Assembly: GCF_021533835.1 (NCBI RefSeq)
Contig: NZ_JAKFYQ010000002.1
Location: 62,001-126,000 of the forward strand
Length of the DNA stretch: 64,000 bases
Source of the DNA: Synechococcus sp. Nb3U1
Lineage (GTDB): Bacteria > Cyanobacteriota > Cyanobacteriia > Thermostichales > Thermostichaceae
Direction of reading: 5' to 3'
The first letter of the stretch is position 1; each line of letters starts with the position of its first letter. The position numbers and the translations under genes are program-made. The notes under the pieces are model-generated. The model made no database searches. It was not told where the DNA came from and worked only from the letters and a program-made list of their open reading frames with translations. Shown piece after piece: positions 17,955 through 27,847 of the stretch.

Positions 17955-18404
17955 ATGGGATCCGGTTACCGCAAAGCGTTGTTGATCCTGGCAGGTTTGT
18001 CCTTGAGCTTGGGCGTTCCGGTAGCCTGGGGGCAAACCTCCAGCACGTTTCAGCCTGGGTTTTTCCAGCCTGTGGCCCGTTTTGATCCCAGCCGCCCGGT
18101 GCAAGTCGTGTTGATCAACTGCTCCGACGCAACTGTGGAATATGGGATTACCACCGATCTTGGCTCTGATCAGGAGCTGCTGCCGGATGAACAAGTGACC
18201 CTCACCATCCGCGAGTTGCCTGCCTACCTATCTATTCATACCCCCAGCCGACCTCCCTTTTCCGAGATCAGCCTGCGGTATGTGGTTTCAGGCGATGCAG
18301 ACCAAAATCGGATCACCGTGAATGTGGTAGTGAATCTGCTGCAGGAAGGGGGAGGAGATCGCACCCTCGACTTCAACCCAGAAGGAGGAGTCTACGTTTA
18401 TTAG
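17955..18404 (+). CDS. Secreted protein of unknown function
   Basis: A 149-residue protein with a typical signal peptide (MGSGYRKALLILAGLSLSLG, cleavage probably after VAWGQ) and a mature part rich in beta-strand sequence (PVQVVLINCSDATVEYGITT, RITVNVVVNLLQ), ending DFNPEGGVYVY. Only one Cys is left in the mature part. It may be a small periplasmic or surface beta-sandwich, but I recognise no family. The ATG at 17955 is chosen because it starts the signal peptide directly; the frame is open to 17931. A MITE-like repeat fragment lies 46 bp after the stop. Confidence 0.7.
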   Translation: MGSGYRKALLILAGLSLSLGVPVAWGQTSSTFQPGFFQPVARFDPSRPVQVVLINCSDATVEYGITTDLGSDQELLPDEQVTLTIRELPAYLSIHTPSRPPFSEISLRYVVSGDADQNRITVNVVVNLLQEGGGDRTLDFNPEGGVYVY

Positions 18405-18449
18405 TCTTATTGAGTCTTATTGTATTAGTCTTAGTCCAGTATCACCAAG

Positions 18450-18508
18450 TACAGCCTTTTCCGACTTCACGCAGGCCCTTGAGCTAGGCAAAAAACCTTA
18501 TGGAGGGG
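18450..18508 (+). repeat. Partial copy of a MITE-like dispersed repeat
   Basis: Starts TACAGCCTTTTCCGACTT and stays similar to the left end of the 51944 element for about 55 bp (through GCCCTTGAGCTAGGCAAAAA), then diverges. The opposite terminal inverted repeat is missing, so this is a truncated copy between the secreted-protein gene and the copper ATPase. Confidence 0.7.
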
Positions 18509-18539
18509 GTTGAGATCCCCGGGGTACTGCGATTTGGGA

Positions 18540-21098
18540 TTAATGAACCTCCGGTTCAAGATTGGGCTTGCTTTCTGAAAAAGTACGGCGCAACAACAAC
18601 GAGTTCAAAACAACACTGACGGAACTAAAGGCCATCAACCCACCTGCCATGGCCGGGCTGAGTACAATGCCGAACTTGGGCAAGAGCACACCCGCCGCCA
18701 CAGGGATCCCCAACAGGTTGTAGCCAAAGGCCCACACTAGGTTCTGGCGAATTTTGCGGAAGGTGGCCGAACTCAGCCGAATCGCTTCCACCACATCCCA
18801 AAGGCGGTTGCGCATCAGGATGATATCGGCAGTTTCAATCGCCACATCCGTAGCCGAATGCAGAGAAATACCCATATCCGCCTGCGCTAGGGCGGGAGCA
18901 TCGTTAATGCCATCTCCCACCATGCCCACCCTGATTCCTTGGGCTTGTAACTCTCGGATCACTTCTGCCTTGGCAGCCGGATGCACATTGGCAATCACTC
19001 GGATCCCTGGCAAGTTCAAAGACTGAATCATCTGTTCGGCCACTTCAGCTCGGTCGCCGGTGAGGAGCATCACCTGCAAGCCCATCTTTTGCAGTTGTTG
19101 CAGCGTGGCCCGAGCATCGGGACGCAGTTGATCTTGGGCGGCGATTAGCCCCATCAGGGATCCCTGTGGGCCGGAGCCTGGCGCACCCTGCACCACCACT
19201 CCCACCACGGTCTTTCCTGCCCCCACTAGAGCATCGATCTGGGCTTGAGCCTCTGGAGAAATCGGGATCCCCAGATCCGCTAACCCGTGCAGGGATCTCA
19301 AGATCACCCGTTGCCCCTCCACCTGAGCGGCAACCCCCAACCCCGGCTCCGTTTGAAATGCTGTGGCGGAAAGCAGCGGCAACCCCTGAGCGCGGGCTGC
19401 CCGTAAAATGGCTTCTGCCAAAGGATGGCGGGTTCCAGCTTCTACGGTGGCGGCCAGTTGTAGCAATCGGGTCGGGTTTAGGGAGGCATCCAGACTCAAG
19501 CAATCCGTCAGGCGGGGATCCCCTTGGGTGAGGGTGCCGGTTTTGTCGAACACCAACGTTTGCAGGTGATGGACCTTTTCCAAGACATCTCCCCCTCGGA
19601 TCAACAGGCCCCGTTCTGCCCCCAGGCCCGTACCCACCAAAATGGCCGTCGGGGTGGCCAACCCCAACGCACAGGGACAGGCCACCACCAAAACCGCGAT
19701 CGCCAACTTGAGGCTATTGAGCAAGGGAGTAGGGTGAGGAACATGGTCACTGGCCAGCAGGTGTGTACCCAGATGCAGACTCTGCCCCATCAGCCACTCG
19801 CTACCCCAAAGGGGGATCCCGATCCAATACCAAAACCCGAAGGTGAGCAGGGCCAGCGTCACCACCCCGTAGGTAAAATAGCCCGCCACAGTATCGGCAA
19901 TCCCTTGAATCGGGGCTTTGCGAGCTTGGGCTTCTTCCACCAGGTTGATGATTTGAGCCAGGGTAGTCTCTTTTCCGGTGCGGGTGGCCCGACAGACCAG
20001 CACCCCCGACTGGTTCAAGGTTCCGGCCACAACGGCATCCCCCGGCTGCTTCAGCACCGGCAACGGTTCCCCGGTCAACATCGCTTCATTGACTGTCGCC
20101 TGTCCTGCAATCACCTCGCCATCTACCGGGATCTGCTCTCCGGCCCGTACCTGTAGATAATCCCCCACCCGCACTTGCTCGATCGGGCACCATTCCTCAG
20201 CTTGTGACCCAAGGTCTAGGTCACCTTCTGTCAAGCCGGAAGGAGAAAGTTCAGCTTCGCCTCCCTGCGCGCCGGCGCCTGGCGCATCCTTGGTTTGTCG
20301 AGTAACTTGTCGAGCCAAACTCGGGCGCAAGTTCACCAGCGCTTGCAGACTGCTGGCAGCCCGCATACGGCTGTGTTGTTCCAGGGCTCGCCCCAGCAAG
20401 ATAAAACTGAGCAGCATCACGGGCTCATCGAAAAAGCATTCCCAGCCCACCTGCGGCGCCAAAAGCCCCACCAAACTGGCGGCATAGGCCGAGCCGGATC
20501 CCAGAGCCACCAAGGTGTTCATGTTGGGAGCCAGTCGTCGCGCTCCTTTCCAGCCATCCCAGATAATGCCTCGCGCCGGGCCGACAAATGTGAGGGTGGC
20601 CAATCCCCAGTGCAACCAGACATCGTTCAGAATCGGCAAACCCACACGAGTAAACAGGTTGAGATGTCCTGCCCCAGAGATCACCAGCAAAAAGGCAGCC
20701 GTCAACACTTGGCGAATTTGCTGTTGGGTCTGTTGTCGTTGTTGGGTCACCGGATCGGCAGGGATCCCGATCTCGGCACTAGGTTCGGTCTTGTCTATGG
20801 GCAGACGGGGGTGACTTGGAAACCCGGCTTCTGTCAAGATTTCTGCCAAATGCTCTGGGTCGGGCCTGATCCCTGCCGCAAACTCTACCAAGGCTGACTC
20901 GGTAATTAAGTTAACGCTGGCCTTGACCACCCCTGGCTGTTTCAACAGCTCCTGCTCCACAGCCCGGACACACCCGGCGCAACTCATACCCCCCACATCC
21001 AACGAAAGGGATCCCGCTGTGGTGATAGCCTGCTCAACCGGATCCCTCAGCGTGGCCACTGCATCAATATCAATGATGGGCATTGTGCTGTCTTTCAT
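18540..21098 (-). CDS. copA: Copper-transporting P1B-type ATPase
   Basis: A membrane pump that moves Cu+ across the plasma or thylakoid membrane (CtaA/PacS type in cyanobacteria). From the ATG at 21098 the product is 852 residues: an N-terminal heavy-metal domain with MSCAGC (Cys40, Cys43), paired membrane helices, the actuator domain with MLTGEPLPV, the ion-binding CPC motif ([12 protein letters not shown], about 474), the phosphorylation site DKTGTLTQG (about 517), and the hinge [17 protein letters not shown] Gly/Glu-rich insertion (about 35 residues, between LARQVTRQ and [12 protein letters not shown]) precedes the actuator domain and is unusual. The specific membrane cannot be decided from sequence. 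Confidence 0.92.
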   Translation of the reverse strand: MKDSTMPIIDIDAVATLRDPVEQAITTAGSLSLDVGGMSCAGCVRAVEQELLKQPGVVKASVNLITESALVEFAAGIRPDPEHLAEILTEAGFPSHPRLPIDKTEPSAEIGIPADPVTQQRQQTQQQIRQVLTAAFLLVISGAGHLNLFTRVGLPILNDVWLHWGLATLTFVGPARGIIWDGWKGARRLAPNMNTLVALGSGSAYAASLVGLLAPQVGWECFFDEPVMLLSFILLGRALEQHSRMRAASSLQALVNLRPSLARQVTRQTKDAPGAGAQGGEAELSPSGLTEGDLDLGSQAEEWCPIEQVRVGDYLQVRAGEQIPVDGEVIAGQATVNEAMLTGEPLPVLKQPGDAVVAGTLNQSGVLVCRATRTGKETTLAQIINLVEEAQARKAPIQGIADTVAGYFTYGVVTLALLTFGFWYWIGIPLWGSEWLMGQSLHLGTHLLASDHVPHPTPLLNSLKLAIAVLVVACPCALGLATPTAILVGTGLGAERGLLIRGGDVLEKVHHLQTLVFDKTGTLTQGDPRLTDCLSLDASLNPTRLLQLAATVEAGTRHPLAEAILRAARAQGLPLLSATAFQTEPGLGVAAQVEGQRVILRSLHGLADLGIPISPEAQAQIDALVGAGKTVVGVVVQGAPGSGPQGSLMGLIAAQDQLRPDARATLQQLQKMGLQVMLLTGDRAEVAEQMIQSLNLPGIRVIANVHPAAKAEVIRELQAQGIRVGMVGDGINDAPALAQADMGISLHSATDVAIETADIILMRNRLWDVVEAIRLSSATFRKIRQNLVWAFGYNLLGIPVAAGVLLPKFGIVLSPAMAGGLMAFSSVSVVLNSLLLRRTFSESKPNLEPEVH

Positions 21099-21156
21099 GG
21101 TCAACTGCCTAAGCTCTCTGGGGAGCGCTTCCTCTACAACGTTCTAAAATCAAGCT

Positions 21157-21620
21157 CTAGGAATCCTCCACCCCCAGTGTCTGCAACTGTTCTGCCAGCC
21201 GTGCTGCCTGTTGCTCAGCCTGCTTTGCTCGCTCGTTCGCTTCTTATTCTGGCGTCGGGATCCATCCTGCTGATCACGTCCCTGATCCACCTCAATCGTC
21301 CTGGGGGAAAGCCATTCCACCACCACAATCAAGGAGCGACCTTCTTGCCAAACTACATAGCTGAGTCGGCCATGATCCAGAAGGGGGGGCACGCCCACAA
21401 CCGCAAACCAGTCGGGACGCTTATATAGGTGAGTCCGCTGCGAGTCGTAGTCAAGATTCAGATCCGAAGCTGTAAAGACTTGTTCCGGGGGATAGGTTTT
21501 CGATTGTGGCTGCCACAGGTGAAATTCATCTGGCAAACCCGGATCCTCTGGGTACTCGCTGGGCAGATCATACATGCTGGGCAAGATCTGCTGCTGAGAG
21601 GAGATAAGGGTCAGGGCCAT
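21157..21620 (-). pseudogene. Uma2-family endonuclease gene with internal deletion
   Basis: The N-terminal part is a clear Uma2 (DUF820) start: MYDLPSEYPEDPGLPDEFH, YPPEQVFTASDLNLDYD, YKRPDWFAVVGVPPL, LSYVVWQEGRSLIVVVEWLSP. The reading then jumps within about 20 codons to the family's C-terminal coiled tail, which is in another frame (AKQAEQQAARLAEQLQ, ending LGVEDS at 21157). About 90-100 residues, including the rest of the nuclease core, are gone, so the gene is dead. Start ATG 21620. Such repeat-rich families expand and decay often in cyanobacteria. Confidence 0.82.
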
Positions 21621-21684
21621 AGACAGGGAAAAAAAGAGCGCTCCCTCATCCTAGCGTTCTGAGTTGGAGGAGTTTGCAGCTTAT

Positions 21685-21951
21685 CTATCCGTTCTGAACC
21701 CGCCGCTCGAACTCATCGCGGGTGGCATCCACCAGCTGCACAGCCTCTGGGTAGATTTCAGCATGGTTTTGCTTCAGCCAGCTAAGCAGACGCGCCAGTT
21801 GTGCCGCACACAAGTCCAAATCTGCTTGGAAGATCACCGCTGCTGCCATGTGTTGGGCATAGTGCGGCGGATGCCCCTGCTTGGCCAGCTCGCTGGTGAG
21901 GGCAGCTAAGGCTTGCTGACGGATCAACTCAGGGGAAGCATCGGAAGGCAT
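21685..21951 (-). CDS. Small conserved helical protein downstream of fabF
   Basis: An 88-residue, mainly helical soluble protein (PELIRQQALAALTSELAKQG, AAVIFQADLDLCAAQLARLL, DATRDEFERRVQNG) of unknown function. It begins 11 bp after the fabF stop on the same strand, so it is probably cotranscribed with acpP-fabF. No signal peptide, no membrane helix and no recognised motif. The start ATG at 21951 is the first in the frame. Confidence 0.65.
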   Translation of the reverse strand: MPSDASPELIRQQALAALTSELAKQGHPPHYAQHMAAAVIFQADLDLCAAQLARLLSWLKQNHAEIYPEAVQLVDATRDEFERRVQNG

Positions 21952-21962
21952 AAGCTGGAGGG

Positions 21963-23273
21963 TTAGGAGTGGGGGTAGCGCCGCAGCACCAGAGTGACGT
22001 TGTGGCCACCAAAACCAAAGGCATTCACTAAGGCCACTTGCAAAGGCATCTGGCGAGCTTTGTGGGGGATAAAATCCAGATCACACTCGGGATCCGGGTT
22101 GTCCAGGTTGAGGGTGGGGGGAGCCCAACCGTGGTGAACCGCTAGGGCTGTCGCAATGGTGGCAATGCCGCCGGATCCCCCCAACAGGTGGCCGGTCATG
22201 GACTTGGTGGCGCTGATGGCCAAGGCGTGGGCATGCTCCCCAAAGACGGCTTTGATCGCCTGGACTTCTGCGATATCCCCCACGCCGGTGCTGGTGGCAT
22301 GGGCGTTGATGTATTGCACCGCTTGTACGGGGATCCCGGCATCTTTGAGGGCTAGGCGCATCGCTCGGGCCGCACCCTCTCCTCCAGGGGCGGGGTTGGT
22401 CATGTGGTGGGCATCGCAGGTGAGGCCGTAGCCGGCGATCTCGGCGTAAATACTCGCCCCACGAGCACGGGCATGTTCCAGCTCCTCCAACAGGAGGATC
22501 CCGGCTCCCTCTCCCATAACAAAGCCGTCCCGATCCCGATCGAAGGGGCGACAGGCTTGCTCTGGGGCCTCGTTGCGGGTGGAGAGGGCCTTCATAGAGG
22601 CGAACCCCGCCATCGACAGGGGGGTAACCGCCGCTTCTGTCCCGCCCGTGATCACCGCCTGCGCATCCCCCCGCTGAATCAGTCGGAAGGCATCCCCAAT
22701 CGCATTGGATCCCGAGGCACAGGCCGTCACTGTGCAGGAGTTGGGGCCTTTGGCCCCGAAATGAATGGCCAACTGACCGGCGGCCATATTGGCAATCATC
22801 ATCGGCACCATAAAGGGGCTACAGCGATCCGGCCCTTTTTGCAGGTAGATCGTCTGCTGTTCCTCCAGGACGCGAATGCCGCCGATGCCGGTACCCAGAA
22901 TTACCCCCACCTGCTCAGCATTGAGATCGGTGATTTGAAAGCGGGCATCTTCTAGGGCCTGTTGGGTTGCCGCCAGCGCCAGATGTACAAAACGATCGTT
23001 GCGCTTGACATCCTTGCGATCCAGATAGTCGAGGGGATCAAATCCCTTCACCTCCCCCGCGATACGACAATCGTGGTGAGAGGCATCGAAGAGGGTAATC
23101 GGCCCAATGCCAGAACGTCCCGCCAGCAAGCCCTGCCAAAACTCGGCCGGGGAGTTGCCGATCGGGGTCAGCGCACCCAAACCCGTAATCACAACGCGGC
23201 GATGACCCTCCGGGTCGTGCGGAGCACGATAGGGAGTTGGCTGAGCAGGCATAGAGGCAATTTCGGGATCCAT
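21963..23273 (-). CDS. fabF: 3-oxoacyl-ACP synthase II
   Basis: Elongates acyl-ACP with malonyl-ACP in type II fatty acid synthesis. The 436-residue protein has the thiolase-fold catalytic triad of KAS II: the Cys in TVTACASGSNAIGDA, His in NAHATSTGVGD, and His in KSMTGHLLGGSGGI, plus the N-terminal RRVVITGLGALTPIGN and C-terminal NAFGFGGHNVTLVL. The ATG at 23273 gives an extra roughly 25-residue leader; an ATG at 23252 would also fit. It lies 53 bp after acpP, its acyl carrier substrate protein, in the usual cyanobacterial acpP-fabF order. Confidence 0.96.
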   Translation of the reverse strand: MDPEIASMPAQPTPYRAPHDPEGHRRVVITGLGALTPIGNSPAEFWQGLLAGRSGIGPITLFDASHHDCRIAGEVKGFDPLDYLDRKDVKRNDRFVHLALAATQQALEDARFQITDLNAEQVGVILGTGIGGIRVLEEQQTIYLQKGPDRCSPFMVPMMIANMAAGQLAIHFGAKGPNSCTVTACASGSNAIGDAFRLIQRGDAQAVITGGTEAAVTPLSMAGFASMKALSTRNEAPEQACRPFDRDRDGFVMGEGAGILLLEELEHARARGASIYAEIAGYGLTCDAHHMTNPAPGGEGAARAMRLALKDAGIPVQAVQYINAHATSTGVGDIAEVQAIKAVFGEHAHALAISATKSMTGHLLGGSGGIATIATALAVHHGWAPPTLNLDNPDPECDLDFIPHKARQMPLQVALVNAFGFGGHNVTLVLRRYPHS

Positions 23274-23326
23274 AACAACAACTATCCGGTTAAGTCAGGA
23301 GCGGCAAAAGGGAAATCCCTTTACAG

Positions 23327-23569
23327 TCAGGCAGCTTTTTTGGAGATGTAATCGACAGCATCTTGCACCGTGGCAATGCCTTCTGCATCTTCGTCGGGGA
23401 TTTCCAGGTCGAATTCTTCTTCAAAGGCCATGACCAGTTCCACCGTATCGAGGCTATCGGCCCCCAGGTCGTTCTGGAAATTGGCTTCCGGGGTCACTTT
23501 GCCGTCTTCTACCCCCAGCTGATCCGACACGATCTTGCGAACACGGCTATAAACGTCATCTGCGCTCAT
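23327..23569 (-). CDS. acpP: Acyl carrier protein
   Basis: An 80-residue acidic helical protein with the 4'-phosphopantetheine attachment serine in the motif [19 protein letters not shown]. It carries growing acyl chains for fatty-acid synthesis and for FabF next door. The ATG at 23569 ([10 protein letters not shown]) is chosen over an open upstream extension that has no homology. Its promoter should lie in the 253-bp divergent gap to rpsF. Confidence 0.96.
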   Translation of the reverse strand: MSADDVYSRVRKIVSDQLGVEDGKVTPEANFQNDLGADSLDTVELVMAFEEEFDLEIPDEDAEGIATVQDAVDYISKKAA

Positions 23570-23822
23570 GCTTGGAACCTTAGATATCGATAGAAGTGTC
23601 TTGGCCGAGCCAACCGGCGGCCATTGAAGCAACTTTTATTCTATCGGAGAACGGATCCCCTCTACTGGGAGGTATGGCCCTTGTCTACCAACGCTAGCAG
23701 GGCCCAACTCTTGAAGTTCTTGGGTCACGATCTTTTCGATCGCCAGTTGAAGAAGTTAAGATAACCAACTGCGTCTCTACTGATTGATATTGATCTTAAT
23801 CCCCAAAGGAGAACCCACTTCC

Positions 23823-24119
23823 ATGCCCCGCGCCTATGAAACGATGCTGATTTTGCGTCCTGACATGTCGGATGAACCTCTCGAGCAGCTGCTCAACAGT
23901 CAGGAGGCGATCCTGCGAGAAAATGGGGCGGCCAATTTGGAGACCACCAACAAAGGGAAGCGCCGCTTTGCTGGGTTTGAGATGAAAGGCTTTAAGGAAG
24001 GGCTTTACATCCACATGAACTACGAAGCGGAACCCAGCGCCGTGGCCACCTGGGAAAAAGGATTGCGCCTGAATGAGAGTGTGTTGCGCTACATGACGAC
24101 CCGGCCCGATTTGGTTTGA
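23823..24119 (+). CDS. rpsF: 30S ribosomal protein S6
   Basis: A primary 30S subunit protein that pairs with S18. The 98-residue sequence shows the S6 signatures [44 protein letters not shown] and [14 protein letters not shown]. The ATG at 23823 has a strong ribosome site (AAAGGAG, 10 bp before). It lies upstream of ssb, as rpsF-ssb order is common, with a 68-bp gap. Confidence 0.96.
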   Translation: MPRAYETMLILRPDMSDEPLEQLLNSQEAILRENGAANLETTNKGKRRFAGFEMKGFKEGLYIHMNYEAEPSAVATWEKGLRLNESVLRYMTTRPDLV

Positions 24120-24187
24120 CGGGATCCCGGTCTGTGGGCATGATGGAGTTGCTTTGAGCTGCCCTTCTACACCCTGCTGGTACTGAG

Positions 24188-24613
24188 ATGAACTCGATCG
24201 TCTTGATCGGTGAGGTTCTGGCCGAACCGGAGCTTCGCTACACTCCTGACAACCTAGCCGTGACTTCTCTCCTGCTCAGCTTCCCTAGTTTGCGTCCTGA
24301 AGAGCCAGCGTATCAGGTGCGGGTTTCTTCTTTCGGGGAGCTGGCGCAAAAGGTGGTGGATAACTGCCGTGTGGGGGATCAGGTGACGGTGGAAGGGCAA
24401 CTGCACATGAACCTGGTGGAGCGAGACGGACGCAAGGAGAAACTGGCAGAAATTACTGCCCGACGCATCCATCAACTGGGAGCCGGCCAGGTGCTCTCTT
24501 TAACGGGGATGAGCGAATCCTCAACTGCCGTTCGCGATAGCGGGACGGAGTCCTTATCGCCCAAGCCTGCCCCTGCTGCTGCTCCGTCTAACCCGGACGA
24601 GATCCCGTTTTAG
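24188..24613 (+). CDS. ssb: Single-stranded DNA-binding protein
   Basis: Coats single-stranded DNA in replication, repair and recombination. The 141-residue protein is an OB-fold (MNSIVLIGEVLAEPELRYTP, VRVSSFGELAQKV, VTVEGQLHMNL) followed by a low-complexity linker and an acidic C-terminus ending DEIPF, the variant of the DDIPF peptide that binds partner proteins. It is shorter than typical Ssb and its OB-fold is divergent, so it may be a secondary SSB paralogue. It follows rpsF. Confidence 0.88.
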   Translation: MNSIVLIGEVLAEPELRYTPDNLAVTSLLLSFPSLRPEEPAYQVRVSSFGELAQKVVDNCRVGDQVTVEGQLHMNLVERDGRKEKLAEITARRIHQLGAGQVLSLTGMSESSTAVRDSGTESLSPKPAPAAAPSNPDEIPF

Positions 24614-24832
24614 CTTTTTGCCGGGTCAAGCCCATACCGCAAGAGCTCAGCACCAGTGTCCAAAGGATCCAAACCCTTTTGTCATCCCTGGAGTTGAGGG
24701 AGCAATCTGATCTGATTCGGATCACTGAAGGGGAAATCATTGCTGTTGTCGCCCAGCCCGGGAGGATCAAAGTTGGTCGTTCTACCCTGAGACATGCCAT
24801 TTGCAAGCCGCGGAGCGGAGGACTGACCGAGA

Positions 24833-25531
24833 GTGCAGCACCCAGAAAAGAGCGAATTGCCCCGGCAGCAGGTTCTCGGATATTCAGTGCAGGGGCGGCC
24901 TATCCACCTGTGGCAACTCACCCAAGGGATCCCTTCCCTACTTCTGATCGGAGGGGTTCACGGCAATGAGGTAGAGGGGTACAACCTGATCGAGCAGTAT
25001 GTGACCTCAGGCCTTTGGGGATCCCTGGCAGGCAGAGCAAGCCTGTGGGTGATCCCACGACTGAATCCGGATGGCTGTGCAGTGGGGCAGAGGGTGAACG
25101 CTCGCGGCGTGGATCTCAACCGCAACATGCCCACCCAAGATTGGATTCAAACTCCCTTAGAAGCCCGTTATCCACCGGGATCGGCGCCAGGATCCGAACC
25201 GGAAACGCAGGTATTGCTAGCTTGTCTGGAGCAGATCCAACCCCAACTCATTCTCTCCGCCCATGCTTGCGAGAAAAATCCTTGTGTGAATTACAATGGC
25301 CCTGCCCTAGAGCTAGCAGAGGTGATGGCTACCCACAACGGTTTGCCGGTCACCGACGACATTGGCTACCCCACCCCTGGCTCTCTGGGCACTTGGGCCG
25401 GCTGGGAACGGGGGATCCCCACCCTGACCCTAGAAATCTTGCGGGGTACGCCCCTAAACCAGGTTTGGCAGGAGCAAGCTCAGGCGCTGCAGGCACTGTT
25501 GGAATATGTGGCGCGGCTGTCAAGCGAATAA
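24833..25531 (+). CDS. M14-family zinc carboxypeptidase (MpaA-like)
   Basis: A 232-residue peptidase of the M14 fold. Zinc ligands and the carboxypeptidase motifs are visible: GGVHGNEVEG (His and Glu), LNPDGC, NARGVDLNRN, the third ligand in LILSAHACEKNP, and the catalytic Glu in LTLEIL. There is no signal peptide, so a cytosolic role in trimming cell-wall peptides (as in murein-peptide amidase MpaA) is plausible but unproven. The start is a GTG at 24833; no other start lies close upstream in frame. Confidence 0.85.
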   Translation: MQHPEKSELPRQQVLGYSVQGRPIHLWQLTQGIPSLLLIGGVHGNEVEGYNLIEQYVTSGLWGSLAGRASLWVIPRLNPDGCAVGQRVNARGVDLNRNMPTQDWIQTPLEARYPPGSAPGSEPETQVLLACLEQIQPQLILSAHACEKNPCVNYNGPALELAEVMATHNGLPVTDDIGYPTPGSLGTWAGWERGIPTLTLEILRGTPLNQVWQEQAQALQALLEYVARLSSE

Positions 25532-25724
25532 ATTTTGGATTGTGTCAAGATCCTTGAATTTTGGTTACTGTTCCAATGCCGGGCTGGGCATGTTCACAAT
25601 TTCCTCACTTAGATCTTCTACAACGCAAATAGGGGGCAAGGAAAAGGAAGTTGGAGTCGAAACCCAAGTCAACCATCTCATCTCCATCCCTTGCTCGGCT
25701 GTTGACAACCTGGAGGAAGCCAAT

Positions 25725-26252
25725 ATGTACAGCAGAATTTTGGTGGCCTTGGATCGGTCAGAATTGAGCGACATGGTGTTTCAGAAGGCGATCCAACTGG
25801 CGGAAGCCATGCAAGCCAATCTGATGGTGCTGCATGTTCTATCCCACGAAGAGCCTGGCGCCCCAGAACCGCCGATGATCTTGGGAGTGGACTATAGTTC
25901 CACCATTAGCGCCGAGCTGTGGCAATCCTATCGGGAGCAGTGCGCTATCTTCGAGCAAAACCAGCTGGATTATCTGCGCTCGCTGACCGATAAAGCCAGT
26001 GAACGCGGGATCCACGCTGAATTTAGCCTTAACTACGGTAATCCCGGTCGCGTGATCTGCGATCTGGCCCGCTCTTGGGAGGCCGATTTGGTGGTGGTGG
26101 GCCGCCGAGGGCACTCCGGCTTAAGTGAGTTGTTCATGGGTAGCGTCAGCAACTACGTGTTGCACCGCGCCCCCTGCTCCGTGCTAACGGTGCAAGGGGA
26201 AATCCTGAAGAAAACGGCTGCTCCCGTGGCAGAGATGGCGACTGCCAGTTAA
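25725..26252 (+). CDS. Universal stress protein A family
   Basis: A 175-residue Usp domain protein. N-terminal MYSRILVALDRSELSDMVFQKA and the C-terminal nucleotide-binding motif VVGRRGHSGLSELFMGSVSNYVLHRAPCSVLTV (G-2x-G-9x-G-S/T) fit ATP-binding UspFG-type proteins. The strong GGAGGAAG ribosome site before 25725 decides the start; the frame extends to 25506 without homology. The partner and signal are unknown. It converges on the DUF4340 gene with a 32-bp gap. Confidence 0.92.
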   Translation: MYSRILVALDRSELSDMVFQKAIQLAEAMQANLMVLHVLSHEEPGAPEPPMILGVDYSSTISAELWQSYREQCAIFEQNQLDYLRSLTDKASERGIHAEFSLNYGNPGRVICDLARSWEADLVVVGRRGHSGLSELFMGSVSNYVLHRAPCSVLTVQGEILKKTAAPVAEMATAS

Positions 26253-26284
26253 GGATATACCTAGACCTACGCCAACGACTTGCC

Positions 26285-27682
26285 TCATTCCTCAAACAGC
26301 AGATTCACTTCTGTTTCCAGAGTGTTGAAGGTGCTCAGGTCAATCACGGCGATATCCGGTTGGTAGCTGCTCTGCACATAGGCCCGTAACCCCGCAGAAG
26401 CTAGGCTCAAAGTCAGGGGATCCTGCCCAGAATCTGGTGTTGGCCGGAAGGTCAGCCGCAGGGCGGGATCCTTCAAGGTGTTTTGGGCCTCTGGGTCGTC
26501 CTGCAGAAACTCGCTGGCTCGGGTGGAGTTGAGGGTGGAAAAAATGGTATTCAGTTCCACCGCTTGCCCCGGTCGGTTGGGGTTTTCCCAGCGTGGGTTG
26601 AGGGATCCCGATTCAGCAGGCAGCCGTTGCAGGGTGATCTCCTCTCCATCGGCTTCTAGGGTGATTTCCTCAATTTGGTTGATATTGAGGCGGGCAATGC
26701 GATGATCCCGCAGATCCTCGAGATCGGAGCGCAGAATATCTGCCGTACTGGTGAGTAGGGTGGCCACCGCCGGATTCTGTGAGGTGATCACGTACACTTG
26801 TTGATTGTCGTTTTCCGAGCCGAGGGCAACAGTGAGGGTTTCTGGCGGGGAGCCTTCCGGGGGGTTGGCAAGGTGAATCGTGAACTGGGCCGAGGGCTGA
26901 TCCAGACCGTAGGGGGCCAAATCCGCTTGGGTTTCGGCGGGGAACTCAACGGCTTGTAAACGGGCCAGGGTATTGAGCAGACGGTTCACATTGGCATCAT
27001 CGGCAGGTAGCACTTTCGGCTCGACAATCTGCCAGCCATTGCCCTGCCGCTCAATCTGAAATTGCTCGGGCTCTGCTTCCGCTAGCCGCACCTGGAAAGA
27101 ATCCACCTCAGCCGAATCAAAGCTGAGCAGGGTTTTATCCCGTAGGGCCAGCAGCGAGGGCAACAGGGATCCCTTTTGGTTACTGGCGATCAGCACCACT
27201 TCCCCGTCATTAGCACGAGCGTAGAAACCGGAGCCATCAAAGTTGTCGTTGCCGATCGAGAGCCGATAGGGATCCCCTTCCCGAGGAATAAGGGTGATCT
27301 GCTGTTGGGGACTATCCAGGCCAAAGGCCGCACCATCGGGGTTATCCAGAGCTCCCTCGAGGGTGATTTCCGGGGTGAGGCGGGAGAAGGTCACCAACAG
27401 ACTGGAGATGGGAAAATCCAGAGCTGTCGACTGAATGGGGCTGAGAATCTGCCACTGGGGGGGATCCGCATCGGCAACCCGTTCCAGGATCAGCTCTTCC
27501 GGCTCATCAGGGCGATTTTGGCGAATCTCGATGCGGGCAATCGTATCGGTCTGGAAATGGAACAGTTTTGCCCGCTCGGCTTCCGCCTGTTGGCGCAGTT
27601 GTTGGACATTGTCCAAGAGGAAATAGCCGAGGATGCAGGCCACGGCCAAACCCAACAGGATCAGTGTGGTGCGCTTGAACAT
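26285..27682 (-). CDS. DUF4340 protein of the Gld-like ABC cluster
   Basis: A 465-residue protein with an N-terminal membrane anchor (TLILLGLAVACILGYFLLDN) and a long extracytoplasmic part made of DUF4340 repeats (strand-rich segments around FHFQTDTIARIEIRQN, DSAEVDSFQVRLAEAEP, LNINQIEEITLEADG). DUF4340 proteins are commonly found with GldG- and ABC-2-type genes and are regarded as accessory subunits of unknown function. It is the last gene of the cluster, 165 bp after the GldG-like gene. Confidence 0.85.
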   Translation of the reverse strand: MFKRTTLILLGLAVACILGYFLLDNVQQLRQQAEAERAKLFHFQTDTIARIEIRQNRPDEPEELILERVADADPPQWQILSPIQSTALDFPISSLLVTFSRLTPEITLEGALDNPDGAAFGLDSPQQQITLIPREGDPYRLSIGNDNFDGSGFYARANDGEVVLIASNQKGSLLPSLLALRDKTLLSFDSAEVDSFQVRLAEAEPEQFQIERQGNGWQIVEPKVLPADDANVNRLLNTLARLQAVEFPAETQADLAPYGLDQPSAQFTIHLANPPEGSPPETLTVALGSENDNQQVYVITSQNPAVATLLTSTADILRSDLEDLRDHRIARLNINQIEEITLEADGEEITLQRLPAESGSLNPRWENPNRPGQAVELNTIFSTLNSTRASEFLQDDPEAQNTLKDPALRLTFRPTPDSGQDPLTLSLASAGLRAYVQSSYQPDIAVIDLSTFNTLETEVNLLFEE

Positions 27683-27847
27683 CGTCCTCCTTGCTCCTCT
27701 GATTCTCTGATTCAGATCAAGATTATTTGATTAGATTATTTGACTATTTAGATTAGATCTTTAGATCTATCCAGAGATTGATCCAGATTCACGGGCATCC
27801 AATCGATTGGGAATCCCTTCTCCCACCCGGCCAGCAGCCCCATTTCT
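27683..27847. other. AT-rich gap between GldG-like and DUF4340 genes
   Basis: The 165-bp gap contains an AT-rich block (about 27710-27790) with repeated GATTATTTGA and TTAGAT units, in a GC-rich operon. No gene or clear promoter is visible, but a separate promoter or mRNA-processing site for the last gene is possible. Confidence 0.5.

Noticed and set aside
19524-20156. A 210-residue plus-strand frame inside the copper ATPase
   Set aside because: It overlaps the conserved CPC and DKTGT core on the other strand and has no domain.
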